Source of the DNA: Pseudomonas knackmussii B13
Lineage (GTDB): Bacteria > Pseudomonadota > Gammaproteobacteria > Pseudomonadales > Pseudomonadaceae
Length of the DNA: 64,000 nucleotides
Assembly: GCF_000689415.1 (NCBI RefSeq)
Contig: NZ_HG322950.1
Span: forward strand, 310,001 to 374,000
Direction: 5' to 3'
How positions within the stretch are numbered: the stretch's first letter is position 1; each line of letters opens with the position of its first letter. Position numbers and translations under genes: made by a program. Positions 7,397 to 15,514 of this stretch are shown here, piece after piece. The notes beneath the pieces were generated by a model. The model was not told the origin of the DNA. It saw only the letters and a program-made list of their open reading frames with translations, and did no database searches.

Positions 7397-7415
7397 GTCT
7401 GATGGTATACCATAA
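7397..7415. promoter_or_regulatory. Palindromic operator in front of the DUF1185-led operon
   Basis: The perfect palindrome ATGGTATACCAT (7402-7413) lies in GTCTGATGGTATACCATAA, the exact reverse complement of 1605-1623. It ends about 30 bp upstream of the start at 7365, where it would overlap the promoter and allow repression by steric block. Confidence 0.75.
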
Positions 7416-7510
7416 TATTGAATATGCAAGAGGCAGCAGGGGGCGGAGCCGGGGATTGGGCGACGGATGGTGTAGGAAATCTCTGTGGCGGCGGTGCCCG
7501 AAAACGACAA

Positions 7511-7530
7511 AGCCCGCCAACAGGCGGGCT
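7511..7530 (-). terminator. Terminator after the MFS gene
   Basis: Arms AGCCCGCC and GGCGGGCT around loop AACA. On the minus strand the hairpin follows the MFS stop (7549) and is trailed by TTGTCGTTTT. It also separates the MFS gene from the left catabolic cluster. Confidence 0.75.
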
Positions 7531-7548
7531 TCGGGGCTTCCGGGGCGC

Positions 7549-8742
7549 TCAGCCGCGCTTGCTGGCGAACAGGAAGAGCAGCAATGCCAGCCCCGGCAGG
7601 CCGGCGCCGAGCAGGGCCACGCCAGTCCAGCCGAAGTGCTCGTAGAGCGGACTGGCGATGGCCGAGCCCATGGCGCCGCCGACGAAAATGCTGGTCATGT
7701 AGAGGGCGTTCAGGCGTGCCCGGCTGAGCGGCTCCAGGGTGTAGATGGTGCGCTGGCCCAGCACCATGTTCAGCTGCACGGCGAAATCAAGCAGGATTGC
7801 CGCCAGCACCAGGCCGAGCCAGCCCGGTCCCGGCACCAGCAGGCTCCCGGCCAGTGCCAATGGAGCAAGCAGCAGCGCTGCAAGGGTGGCCGGACGGGTG
7901 TGCCCGGCGTCGGCCAGGCGACCGGCGATGGGTGCTGCGATGGCGCCCACCGCGCCGACCAGGGCGAAAAGCGCAATCTGCGTCTGGTCCAGGCCGGCGT
8001 GGCGCATCAGCTCGATCGGCGAGGCGCTCCAGAACAGGCTGAAGCTGGCGAACATCAGGCCCTGGTAGAGCGCACGCTGGCGCAATGTCGGAAAGCGCCG
8101 CAGCAGGTGCCATAGCGAACCGAGCAGTTGGCCATAGCTGGTGCGATGGCTGGGCGCGTGGCGCGGAATGGTTAGGGCGATGGTCAGGCCGATGCCGATC
8201 ATCAGCACCGCGGCGCCGAAGAACACCGTGCGCCAGCCGAAGTGCCCGGCCACCAGGCTGGCCAGCGGCCGCGCCAGCAGGATGCCGAGCAGCAGGCCGC
8301 TCATGATGTTGCCCACCACCCGGCCGCGCGAGGCTTCCGGCGCCAGGTGCGCGGCCAGCGGGATCAACATCTGCACCGACACTGAGCTCAGCCCGAGCAG
8401 CAGCGACAGCAGCAGGAAGGGGCCCGGCGCATGGCAGGTGGCGGCCAGCAGCAGGCAGACGAAAGCGGCGCCGGTGGTCAGCAGCATCAGTCGACGGTTC
8501 TCCAGCAGGTCGGCCAGCGGCACCAGCAGCAGGAGGCCGGCGGCGTAGCCGATCTGTGTGAGCGCGACTATCAGGCTGGCCTGGCGCGGCGCGAGGCCCA
8601 CGTCCGGAGCGATCAGCTCGATGATTGGTTGCGCGTAATAGAGGTTGGCGACTATGGCGCCGCAGCAGAAGGCGAACAGCAGCACCAAGGAGCGCGGCAG
8701 GCTATGGGTGGGCGCCAGTTCGGCGGTCATGGCGCTGTTCAT
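7549..8742 (-). CDS. MFS transporter (drug/metabolite exporter type)
   Basis: 397 aa from MNSAMTAELAPTH. About 12 hydrophobic segments are visible. The loop after helix 2 reads PLADLLENRRLM, a variant of the MFS motif GxLaDrxGrr. The second half repeats the pattern (GRLADAGHTRPATL). Inner-membrane, proton-driven transport is the expected role; the substrate is unknown. The start 8742 was chosen because the 39 codons above it (to 8859) are not membrane-like and overlap the space toward LysR. The LysR gene lies just upstream in the same direction, so it may control this transporter. Confidence 0.85.
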   Translation of the reverse strand: MNSAMTAELAPTHSLPRSLVLLFAFCCGAIVANLYYAQPIIELIAPDVGLAPRQASLIVALTQIGYAAGLLLLVPLADLLENRRLMLLTTGAAFVCLLLAATCHAPGPFLLLSLLLGLSSVSVQMLIPLAAHLAPEASRGRVVGNIMSGLLLGILLARPLASLVAGHFGWRTVFFGAAVLMIGIGLTIALTIPRHAPSHRTSYGQLLGSLWHLLRRFPTLRQRALYQGLMFASFSLFWSASPIELMRHAGLDQTQIALFALVGAVGAIAAPIAGRLADAGHTRPATLAALLLAPLALAGSLLVPGPGWLGLVLAAILLDFAVQLNMVLGQRTIYTLEPLSRARLNALYMTSIFVGGAMGSAIASPLYEHFGWTGVALLGAGLPGLALLLFLFASKRG

Positions 8743-8886
8743 GGGCGGGATCTCGGCGAGGACAGGGGATGCATGGAAGAGCCTCCTGAAGGCATGCGTG
8801 CAATGAGTGTCGCAATGCTGGGCCGTGGCGCCGGGAGGGAGAACCCGTCGCCCGCGCAAAGGGATTTTGCGCCGCTTCGAAAGCTC

Positions 8887-9792
8887 TCAGTAGACCGCCG
8901 CCAGCCGCTCCTCGACGAAGGCGATGAAGGCGCCGATACGCGCCGATGAGCGTTGCCCCGGCAGGTAGAGCGCGCTGATGGCGCTGCTGGACTGGTTAGG
9001 GTTGATCCGGTAGTCCGCCAGGACTCGCACCAGGCGCCCGGCGGCCACGTCCTCGCGCACCAGCCAGTCACCGAGCAGGGCCAGGCCATTACTGCCGATG
9101 GCGGCCTGGCGCAGGGCGTCGGCGTTATTGCTGCGCAGGCGACCGCGAACGGCGACCTGCAACTGCTCGTCGTCGTGGCAGAAGCGCCAATACTGGCGGG
9201 CATCGCCGAAGTCCAGGCACAGGCAATCGTGCTTGGCCAGGTCTGCTGGCGTTTCCGGCGTTCCGTGGGCCTGCAGGTAGGCGGGGCTCGCCACCAGCCA
9301 GCGCTCGAACTGGCCGAGGCCGCGCATCACCACGTCATCGCTGCGTAGCATGCCGCCCAGGCGGATCGACAGGTCGATCCGCGCGCTGAGAAGGTCGACG
9401 ACCTCATCGCTGAGGATCAGAGTCAACTCCAGGCCGGGATGGCGCGCGAGGAAGCCGGACAGGTTTGGCAGGATCAGGTGCCGGCCGAACTCCACCGGCA
9501 TGCTCACGCGCAGCGGTCCGCGCGCCTCCTCGCCGCGGTCGGCGACCAGCGCGTCGGCCTCGGCCAGCGTGTCGAGGATGTGCAGGGCCCGCGCGTGATA
9601 GGCCTGGCCGGCCTCGGTGACGGTGACCTGGCGGGTCGAGCGGTTGAGCAGGCTGACGCCCAGCTCCTGCTCCAGCGCATCCATCGCCCGCGTGACCGAG
9701 GAGGTGGCGATGCCCAGGCGCCGTGCGGCCGGGGAAAAGCCGCCGGCGTTAACCGTTTCGACGAAGAGCCTGAGGGCGGCCAGCTTGTCCAT
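8887..9792 (-). CDS. LysR family transcriptional regulator
   Basis: 301 aa from MDKLAALRLFVETVNAGGFS. The N-terminal helix-turn-helix (SPAARRLGIATSSVTRAMDA) is followed by the linker helix and a periplasmic-binding-protein-like effector domain from about 90 to 295. It looks like the CrgA/AaeR-type branch, in which helix 1 reads 'LFVETVxAGGFSxAARRLG'. It is 145 bp upstream of the MFS gene on the same strand, a probable target. I see no marked operator between them. Confidence 0.9.
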   Translation of the reverse strand: MDKLAALRLFVETVNAGGFSPAARRLGIATSSVTRAMDALEQELGVSLLNRSTRQVTVTEAGQAYHARALHILDTLAEADALVADRGEEARGPLRVSMPVEFGRHLILPNLSGFLARHPGLELTLILSDEVVDLLSARIDLSIRLGGMLRSDDVVMRGLGQFERWLVASPAYLQAHGTPETPADLAKHDCLCLDFGDARQYWRFCHDDEQLQVAVRGRLRSNNADALRQAAIGSNGLALLGDWLVREDVAAGRLVRVLADYRINPNQSSSAISALYLPGQRSSARIGAFIAFVEERLAAVY

Positions 9793-9844
9793 CCGGAGTC
9801 CTCGGTGGGGGAGGGAAGAGCGGCGAGTATAAGGCGCGCGTGCC

Positions 9845-11290
9845 TCACTTGTGCTCCACGCCGGCCCGCTTGAGCAGCTGCTTGCAGCGCTCGGACAGAT
9901 GCACCACACGCAGTTGTTTGCCGGCCTTGGCATAGCGCTCGCGTAGAGTCTTCAGCGCGGCAATGGCCGAGTAGTCGACGAAGCTCAGGTGGCGGCAGTC
10001 CAGCGTCACTTTTGCCGGGTCGCCGGCAGGATCGAACTGGTTGAGGAAGGGCGTGCTGGAGGCGAAGAACAGCGTGCCGTGCAGCTGGTACAGCTTGCTG
10101 CCGTCGGCTTCCAGGTGCGTGTCGGCGTACAGCTCGCGGGCGTGCTTCCAGGCGAAGTCCAGCGCGGCGATGACGATGCCGCAGAGCACTGCGACGGCCA
10201 GGTCGGTGAAGACGGTAATGATGGTCACCGCCGCGATCACCAGCACGTCGCTCGCCGGCACCTTGTTCCACACGCGCAGCGAGCCCCAGGCGAAGGTCTG
10301 CTGCGACACCACGAACATCACCCCTACCAGCGCGGCCAGCGGGATGCGCTCGATCAGCGGGGAGAGGAACAGCACGAAGAGCAGGATCATCACCCCGGCG
10401 ACGATCCCGGAGACCCGGCCACGGCCGCCGGAGCTGAGGTTGATGACGGTCTGCCCGATCATCGCGCACCCGCCCATGCCGCCGAACGCCCCGGACACCA
10501 GGTTGGCGGCGCCGAGGGCCACGCACTCGCGGTCCGGGAAGCCGCGGCTTTCGGTGATCTCGTCGGTGAGGTTGAGGGTCAGCAGGGTTTCCAGCAGGCC
10601 GACCAGCGCCATCAGCAGCGCATAGGGGGCGACGATGCGCAGGGTTTCCAGGTTCCACGGCACCTGCGGAAGCGCGAAGCTCGGCAGGCCGCCGGCGATG
10701 TGCGCCATGTCGCCGAGGGTGCGCGTCGGCAACCCGCCGAAGTGAGTGAGCAGGCCGACGCTGAGGATGGCTGCCAGCGCCGGCGGTATCGCACGGGTCA
10801 GCTTCGGCAACAGGTAGACGACCGCCATGGTCAGGGCCACGAGGCCGAGCATCAGATACAGCGGCATCCCGCTGAGCCAGGCCCCGTCACGCTTGAAGTG
10901 CTCCAGCTGCGCCAACGCGATGATGATCGCCAGCCCATTGACGAACCCCAGCATCACCGGGTGCGGCACCATCCGCACCAGCTTGCCCAGGCGCAGCAAC
11001 CCGAAGGCGATCATCACCAGTCCGCCGAGCACGACGGTAGCCAGCAAGTACTGCACGCCGTGCTGCACGACCAGGGCAACGATGACCACGGCCATTGATC
11101 CGGCCGCCCCGGAAACCATCCCCGGCCGCCCACCGAAAAGCGCGGTCAGCGTGCAGATGAAGAAGGCGCCATAAAGCCCCATCAGCGGATTGAGATGGGC
11201 GACCAGGGCAAAGGCGATGCACTCGGGCACCAGGGCGAAGGAGGTGGTGAGTCCGGCCAGGACATCGGCGCGCAGGCGGGCGGGTTTCAT
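9845..11290 (-). CDS. SulP family anion transporter with C-terminal STAS domain
   Basis: 481 aa from MKPARLRADVLAGLTTSFAL. Residues 1-375 form a polytopic SulP core (LTTSFALVPECIAFALVAHL and GFVNGLAIIIALAQLEHF are typical), and residues about 395-475 a STAS domain (VTLDCRHLSFVDYSAIAALK). Relatives carry sulfate, bicarbonate or dicarboxylates in symport with sodium or protons; the BicA-like shape of the N-terminus makes bicarbonate possible, but the substrate is not proven. ATG 11290 was preferred to an upstream in-frame start at 11488, which gives an arginine-rich leader unlike the family. Confidence 0.87.
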   Translation of the reverse strand: MKPARLRADVLAGLTTSFALVPECIAFALVAHLNPLMGLYGAFFICTLTALFGGRPGMVSGAAGSMAVVIVALVVQHGVQYLLATVVLGGLVMIAFGLLRLGKLVRMVPHPVMLGFVNGLAIIIALAQLEHFKRDGAWLSGMPLYLMLGLVALTMAVVYLLPKLTRAIPPALAAILSVGLLTHFGGLPTRTLGDMAHIAGGLPSFALPQVPWNLETLRIVAPYALLMALVGLLETLLTLNLTDEITESRGFPDRECVALGAANLVSGAFGGMGGCAMIGQTVINLSSGGRGRVSGIVAGVMILLFVLFLSPLIERIPLAALVGVMFVVSQQTFAWGSLRVWNKVPASDVLVIAAVTIITVFTDLAVAVLCGIVIAALDFAWKHARELYADTHLEADGSKLYQLHGTLFFASSTPFLNQFDPAGDPAKVTLDCRHLSFVDYSAIAALKTLRERYAKAGKQLRVVHLSERCKQLLKRAGVEHK

Positions 11291-11478
11291 GGCGTACCAG
11301 ATCCGGTTGGGCGAAGAAAAATGCGGGGGGCGGATGGTACGGAAACGGGGACGCTGGGGCCAGCCGGAGGGCGCTTGAATTAGGCGGCGCTCGTGTCTGG
11401 CAGCCCGCTTATTTCTGAGCGGATGACGCCGATCTTTGGGTGGTGGCAGAATGCCTTGACTCAGACAAGGAGGTCGCA

Positions 11479-11958
11479 ATGCGCCCAATCTCTATCGCCA
11501 CACTCATGCTGGCGATTGCCCTCACCGGCGGCTGCGCCGTCAAAAAGAACTTCTACGCCACCGGCGGCAGCCGCGCTGACGGTACGGTCGACATGGCGTA
11601 TGACTTCGCCCAGTTCGAGCAGCCGGTCGTCAACATGGATCAGGCCCAGAACATCGCCCAGCAGAAGTGTGCGGTTTGGGGTTATCGCGAAGCTGAAGCT
11701 TTCGGCGGCAGTACCACCAATTGCAATCAGCGCGACGGTTTCGGCACCTGCGTCGCCGGCCAGGTGGTGATCAAGTACCAGTGTGTCGGCGACCTCGACG
11801 CCCCAAAAGTGAGCCAGGTCCGCACGCCCTCCGCGCCCATCGACGGTTCTCTCAGCAAGGATCAGTGGCAACAGCAGCAACTCCAGCAGCTCAACCAGCA
11901 ATCAGGCCTGAGCTATGACGAATATCAACGCCGTTATCGGCAGATCATGGGGCAATAG
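11479..11958 (+). CDS. YecR-like lipoprotein
   Basis: 159 aa from MRPISIATLMLAIALTGGCA with a clear lipobox (LTGGC, Cys20) and basic AVKKN after it, so it should be lipidated. The conserved YecR core follows: ATGGSRADGTVDMAYDFAQF, QKCAVWGYREAEAFGG and a closing YQC. In E. coli YecR is a small lipoprotein under flagellar (FlhDC) control, of unknown function. This version has a Gln-rich C-terminal tail (DQWQQQQLQQLNQQ) not found in the E. coli form. AAGGAGG lies before ATG 11479, which decides the start over an earlier ATG at 11440. Confidence 0.8.
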   Translation: MRPISIATLMLAIALTGGCAVKKNFYATGGSRADGTVDMAYDFAQFEQPVVNMDQAQNIAQQKCAVWGYREAEAFGGSTTNCNQRDGFGTCVAGQVVIKYQCVGDLDAPKVSQVRTPSAPIDGSLSKDQWQQQQLQQLNQQSGLSYDEYQRRYRQIMGQ

Positions 11959-11998
11959 AGTCTGCCGGCATTCGCTGGGTTGAATATGAGGGGCATGG

Positions 11999-12406
11999 AT
12001 GACGCAACACACTTTCAAACGCTCCATCGAGGAGCCGCTGCGTTCGGGGCTGGACTGGAAAAACACCTGGACGGACGTGGATCAGGGCCTGATCCATTGC
12101 TGGGAAACCGGCCGCCGGCGGGCTGTTGCCGAGCCGCAACTGGCCGAGGCCTGCCGCGCCGACGAACTTCCTCCTCTGGGATGGAAGGGTGGCGTCGTTA
12201 AGTTGCTTAAGAAGTCGGACAAGCCCGGCTCGTATAAATACCTGGCGGAATGGCAGGGACTGCGCGGGGAGGATCTTTCTATCGATCTTTCTCAGGAGGT
12301 CTCGCTCGTCTGCTCGAAGACAGGGATGACGGTGATCTTCACCTCAGACCTGTCGAAACTGGCTGGCCCCGGCGGAAGCGATGAGGGAGAGGACGACAAT
12401 GGTTGA
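11999..12406 (+). CDS. Hypothetical protein, coupled to BRCT-protein gene
   Basis: 135 aa, no family recognised. It is soluble-looking, with Trp-rich N-terminus (GLDWKNTWTDVDQG), a lysine patch (VVKLLKKSDKPGSYKYLAEW) and an acidic end (GSDEGEDDNG). Its last codons overlap the start of the next gene by 8 bp (ATGGTTGA), so the two are very likely translated together. The pair is flanked by the YecR-like gene and a terminator plus tRNA-Arg, and its codon use is somewhat less GC-skewed than the neighbours, as in accessory genes. Confidence 0.65.
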   Translation: MTQHTFKRSIEEPLRSGLDWKNTWTDVDQGLIHCWETGRRRAVAEPQLAEACRADELPPLGWKGGVVKLLKKSDKPGSYKYLAEWQGLRGEDLSIDLSQEVSLVCSKTGMTVIFTSDLSKLAGPGGSDEGEDDNG

Positions 12407-13043
12407 TCTGCATCGGGAATTCACCGGGAGCCGTTTCTTTCATGAAGATCGGATAGACAGGCGCTCCGCCGATGCTTTGGTCGGCCTTGCCGCAGGTATT
12501 ACCGCGGACGGCCATATCAACCAGCAGGAGGCGGAATTCCTGCAGGACTGGATCGCAAGCAACCTTGTGCATCTGGAAGATCCGGTGATCAATCTTCTGT
12601 ACCGCCGCCTTTCGGACATGCTTGAGGATGGTGTGCTGGATGCCGAAGAGTCGGCGGAGTTGCTACAGACGCTCCGAGGCTTCGCCGGCCTGACTGCCGC
12701 GAAGCCCAGGGTTAGCGACAACGTCTTCGTCCCGTCCAATAGCCTGCCGCTCGACCAGCCCACTCCCGAACTGGTTTGGAATGGGCGCCTGTTCCTGTTC
12801 ACCGGCGTCATGGCCTACGGCCCGCGAAAAGACTGCGAGGCGATGGTAGTCGAGCGAGGTGGTCAGATAGCTCCAGGGGTGAGCAAGAAGATTCACTACC
12901 TGGTCGTCGGCGAGATCGGCAACGAGCAATGGCTGCATAGCAGCTACGGGACGAAGATCAAAAAAGCGGTGGAGCTGCGGGAGAATGGCAGCCCGCTGGC
13001 GATCATCAGTGAGCAGCATTGGCAGGCAGCTCTCTTCAGCTGA
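12399..13043 (+). CDS. BRCT domain protein with TerB-like helical N-terminus
   Basis: 214 aa from MVDLHREFTGSRFFHEDRID. ATG 12399 has GAGAGGA upstream and overlaps the previous gene. Residues 25-105 are helical with a repeated 'DGxIxxxEaexL' pattern (ITADGHINQQEAEFLQDW, LEDGVLDAEESAELLQ), reminiscent of TerB-like or EF-hand-like modules. Residues about 125-210 are a BRCT domain of DNA-ligase type (FLFTGVMAYGPRKDCEAMV, then GGQIAPGVSKKIHYLVVG). BRCT domains bind phosphopeptides or DNA ends; this architecture is common in accessory DNA but its job is unknown. It ends before a bidirectional terminator. Confidence 0.78.
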   Translation: MVDLHREFTGSRFFHEDRIDRRSADALVGLAAGITADGHINQQEAEFLQDWIASNLVHLEDPVINLLYRRLSDMLEDGVLDAEESAELLQTLRGFAGLTAAKPRVSDNVFVPSNSLPLDQPTPELVWNGRLFLFTGVMAYGPRKDCEAMVVERGGQIAPGVSKKIHYLVVGEIGNEQWLHSSYGTKIKKAVELRENGSPLAIISEQHWQAALFS

Positions 13044-13074
13044 GTAGCAGGCAGCGCTTTATCGGTGATACGAA

Positions 13075-13099
13075 AAAGCCCGCTCGAGGCGGGCTTCTT
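13075..13099. terminator. Bidirectional terminator between the BRCT gene and tRNA-Arg
   Basis: Five A, then AAGCCCGC/GCGGGCTT arms around TCGAG, then TTCTT. It can end the plus-strand BRCT transcript and the minus-strand tRNA transcript. Confidence 0.75.
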
Positions 13100-13130
13100 G
13101 GGGCTTCCAGCGTGGCTGGGAGCGAGCAGA

Positions 13131-13207
13131 TGGCGCATCCGGCGGGATTCGAACCCACGACCCCTGCCTTCGGAGGGCAGTACTCTATCCAGCTGAGCTA
13201 CGGATGC
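13131..13207 (-). tRNA. tRNA-Arg (anticodon CCG)
   Basis: A full cloverleaf is readable on the minus strand: acceptor GCATCCG paired with CGGATGC, D arm AGCTCAGCTGGATAGAGT, anticodon stem CTGCC/GGCAG with loop CTCCGAA (anticodon CCG), T arm GTGGGTTCGAATCCCGC, discriminator G and encoded CCA. It decodes CGG arginine codons. tRNA genes are frequent integration sites, but I see no integrase or direct repeat of its 3' end in the window. Confidence 0.97.
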
Positions 13208-13278
13208 AGATGCCGCGGGGTGCGCGGCAGGCGGCAATCATACTCATGTCGTGCCTGGGCGTCCAATAGCAGTACGTT

Positions 13279-13424
13279 CGTTCATGATATCGAACGAAAT
13301 GCGCCGTTGGTCGGTGAAGGCGCTCGGCAAAGGCTTTGCAACCTGATACTTTCGTTGATTTTCTCGAACGAGCTCTTGCCCTTTGCAGTCGAGGGCCCTA
13401 GGATTTCGTTTGAGATTTCAAACG
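13279..13424. promoter_or_regulatory. Three 18-bp CGTT-N10-AACG palindromes upstream of gabD
   Basis: Copies at 13279-13296 (CGTTCATGATATCGAACG), 13353-13370 (CGTTGATTTTCTCGAACG) and 13407-13424 (CGTTTGAGATTTCAAACG). All three have TTCGTT on the left and AACG on the right with the same 10-base spacing. The first extends to a perfect 7-bp inverted repeat TTCGTTC/GAACGAA and the third has arms CGTTTGA/TCAAACG. They lie 445-590 bp before the gabD start in a 660-bp stretch (13208-13867) with no gene I can support. Repeated operators of this kind suggest cooperative binding by a dimeric regulator. Confidence 0.6.
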
Positions 13425-13867
13425 CCCGAAAACCGCAACGACAGGAGACCGGGGAATTGGCATCACAGCAGCCGGCCACGTGCCTGCGAGATGACATTCT
13501 TCCGATGTGCCAACCGCTTGTCCCGAGTGACAGCAGGTCCCTGTGCGGCTTCCGTCGATCAGCGTACCGGAAGGTTGTGGCAGCGGCGTTTTCTCGGTTT
13601 CAACCAAGGATCTTCGCGTGAGCGCTTTCGAGCAGACCGGGCAATGGGCTCGGCCTGCGTTTGGCGTGTCCGCGTGCTGGATGAACTAAGAGCCGTTCAT
13701 CCAGCGATCGCCCATTGAAGTGGCGAAGGCCGTCGGTGGCGCCGGCGGAGTTCGGTCAGGGCGATTGAACGGCAGGGGCGGATGCCTCTCCAATCCCAGA
13801 CAACAAGACAGGCGGGGACTCGAGGTAGACCCGCCGTCGACAGGCTTTCCTCGAAAGGAGACAGGTC

Positions 13868-15319
13868 ATGCAACTCAATGATGCCAAGCTGTTCCGCCAA
13901 CAGGCCTACATCGATGGTTCCTGGGTCGATGCCGACAGCGGCCAGACCATCAAGGTCAACAACCCGGCCACCAACGAGATCATCGGCAGCGTGCCGAAGA
14001 TGGGCGCCGCGGAAACCCGCCGCGCCATCGAAGCCGCCGAGAAGGCCCTGCCGGCCTGGCGTTCGCTGACCGCCAAGGAGCGCGCCAACAAGCTGCGCCG
14101 CTGGTTCGAGCTGATGATCGAGAACCAGGACGACCTGGCTCGCCTGATGACCATCGAGCAGGGCAAGCCGCTGGCCGAAGCCAAGGGCGAGATCGCCTAC
14201 GCCGCTTCCTTCCTCGAGTGGTTCGCCGAAGAAGCCAAGCGCGTATACGGCGACACCATTCCGGGTCACCAGCCGGACAAGCGCCTGATCGTGATCAAGC
14301 AGCCGATCGGCGTGACCGCGGCGATCACCCCGTGGAACTTCCCGTCCGCGATGATCACCCGTAAAGCCGGCCCGGCCCTGGCCGCCGGTTGCACCATGGT
14401 GCTCAAGCCCGCTTCGCAGACCCCGTACTCCGCCCTGGCCCTGGCCGAACTGGCCGAGCGCGCCGGCATTCCGAAAGGCGTGTTCAGCGTGGTCACCGGC
14501 AGCGCCGGCGAAGTCGGCGGCGAGCTGACCGGCAACCCGATCGTGCGCAAGCTGACCTTCACCGGCTCGACCGAAATCGGTCGCCAGCTGATGGCCGAAT
14601 GCGCCAAGGACATCAAGAAGGTGTCCCTGGAGCTGGGCGGCAACGCTCCGTTCATCGTGTTCGACGATGCCGACCTGGACGCCGCCGTCGAAGGCGCGCT
14701 GATTTCCAAGTACCGCAACAACGGCCAGACCTGCGTCTGCGCCAACCGCCTGTACGTGCAGGACGGTGTGTACGACACCTTCGTCGAGAAGCTGAAGGTC
14801 GCCGTGGCCAAGCTGAACATCGGCAACGGCCTGGAGCAGGGCGTGACCACCGGTCCGCTGATCGATTCCAAGGCAGTGGCCAAGGTCGAAGAGCACATCG
14901 CCGACGCGGTTGGCAAAGGCGCCAAGATCGTTGCCGGTGGCAAGCCACACGCCCTGGGCGGCACCTTCTTCGAGCCGACCATCCTGGTCGACGTACCGAA
15001 GAACGCCCTGGTGTCGAAGGACGAGACCTTCGGCCCGCTGGCTCCGGTGTTCCGCTTCAAGGACGAGGCCGACGTGATCGCCATGTCCAACGACACCGAG
15101 TTCGGCCTGGCTTCGTACTTCTACGCTCGCGACCTGGGTCGCGTGTTCCGCGTCGCCGAAGCGCTGGAATACGGCATGGTGGGTATCAACACCGGCCTGA
15201 TCTCCAACGAAGTGGCGCCGTTTGGCGGCATCAAGGCCTCGGGCCTGGGCCGCGAAGGTTCGAAGTACGGCATCGAGGACTACCTCGAGGTCAAGTACCT
15301 CTGCCTCGGCGGTATCTGA
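13868..15319 (+). CDS. gabD: Succinate-semialdehyde dehydrogenase, NAD(P)-dependent
   Basis: 483 aa, the usual GabD length. It oxidises succinate semialdehyde (or glutarate semialdehyde) to the acid in the cytoplasm, the second step of 4-aminobutyrate and 5-aminovalerate use. Visible residues: N157 in TPWNFP, E255 in LELGGNAPF, catalytic C289 in NNGQTCVCANR, and the C-terminal GGIKASGLGREGSKYGIEDY signature of SSADH. Start ATG 13868 has AAAGGAGACAGG upstream. gabT follows 195 bp later, and the product of GabT is the substrate of GabD. The pathway of the left cluster, if trigonelline-like, would also end in succinate semialdehyde. Confidence 0.95.
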   Translation: MQLNDAKLFRQQAYIDGSWVDADSGQTIKVNNPATNEIIGSVPKMGAAETRRAIEAAEKALPAWRSLTAKERANKLRRWFELMIENQDDLARLMTIEQGKPLAEAKGEIAYAASFLEWFAEEAKRVYGDTIPGHQPDKRLIVIKQPIGVTAAITPWNFPSAMITRKAGPALAAGCTMVLKPASQTPYSALALAELAERAGIPKGVFSVVTGSAGEVGGELTGNPIVRKLTFTGSTEIGRQLMAECAKDIKKVSLELGGNAPFIVFDDADLDAAVEGALISKYRNNGQTCVCANRLYVQDGVYDTFVEKLKVAVAKLNIGNGLEQGVTTGPLIDSKAVAKVEEHIADAVGKGAKIVAGGKPHALGGTFFEPTILVDVPKNALVSKDETFGPLAPVFRFKDEADVIAMSNDTEFGLASYFYARDLGRVFRVAEALEYGMVGINTGLISNEVAPFGGIKASGLGREGSKYGIEDYLEVKYLCLGGI

Positions 15320-15514
15320 TTTCCGTGGGCGCGAAGGTGGCAGGCAAGAGCTGATAGCCACCCTCGCGTCGGCGTTTTCCGGTGGTGGCACCGGACTACC
15401 CATCCGGCGGGCCGCAAGTGCCTCGACAGTCGATCATCGTATGCTGTCGTGTGACGCTTCTCCCCGTCTTCATCCTTTGAGCAGGCCGACCGATGAGCGG
15501 CCACTGAGGAAGCT

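Noticed and set aside
13131..13207. Integration site (att) of a genomic island at tRNA-Arg
   Set aside because: No integrase gene and no direct repeat of the tRNA 3' end were found on either side within the window.
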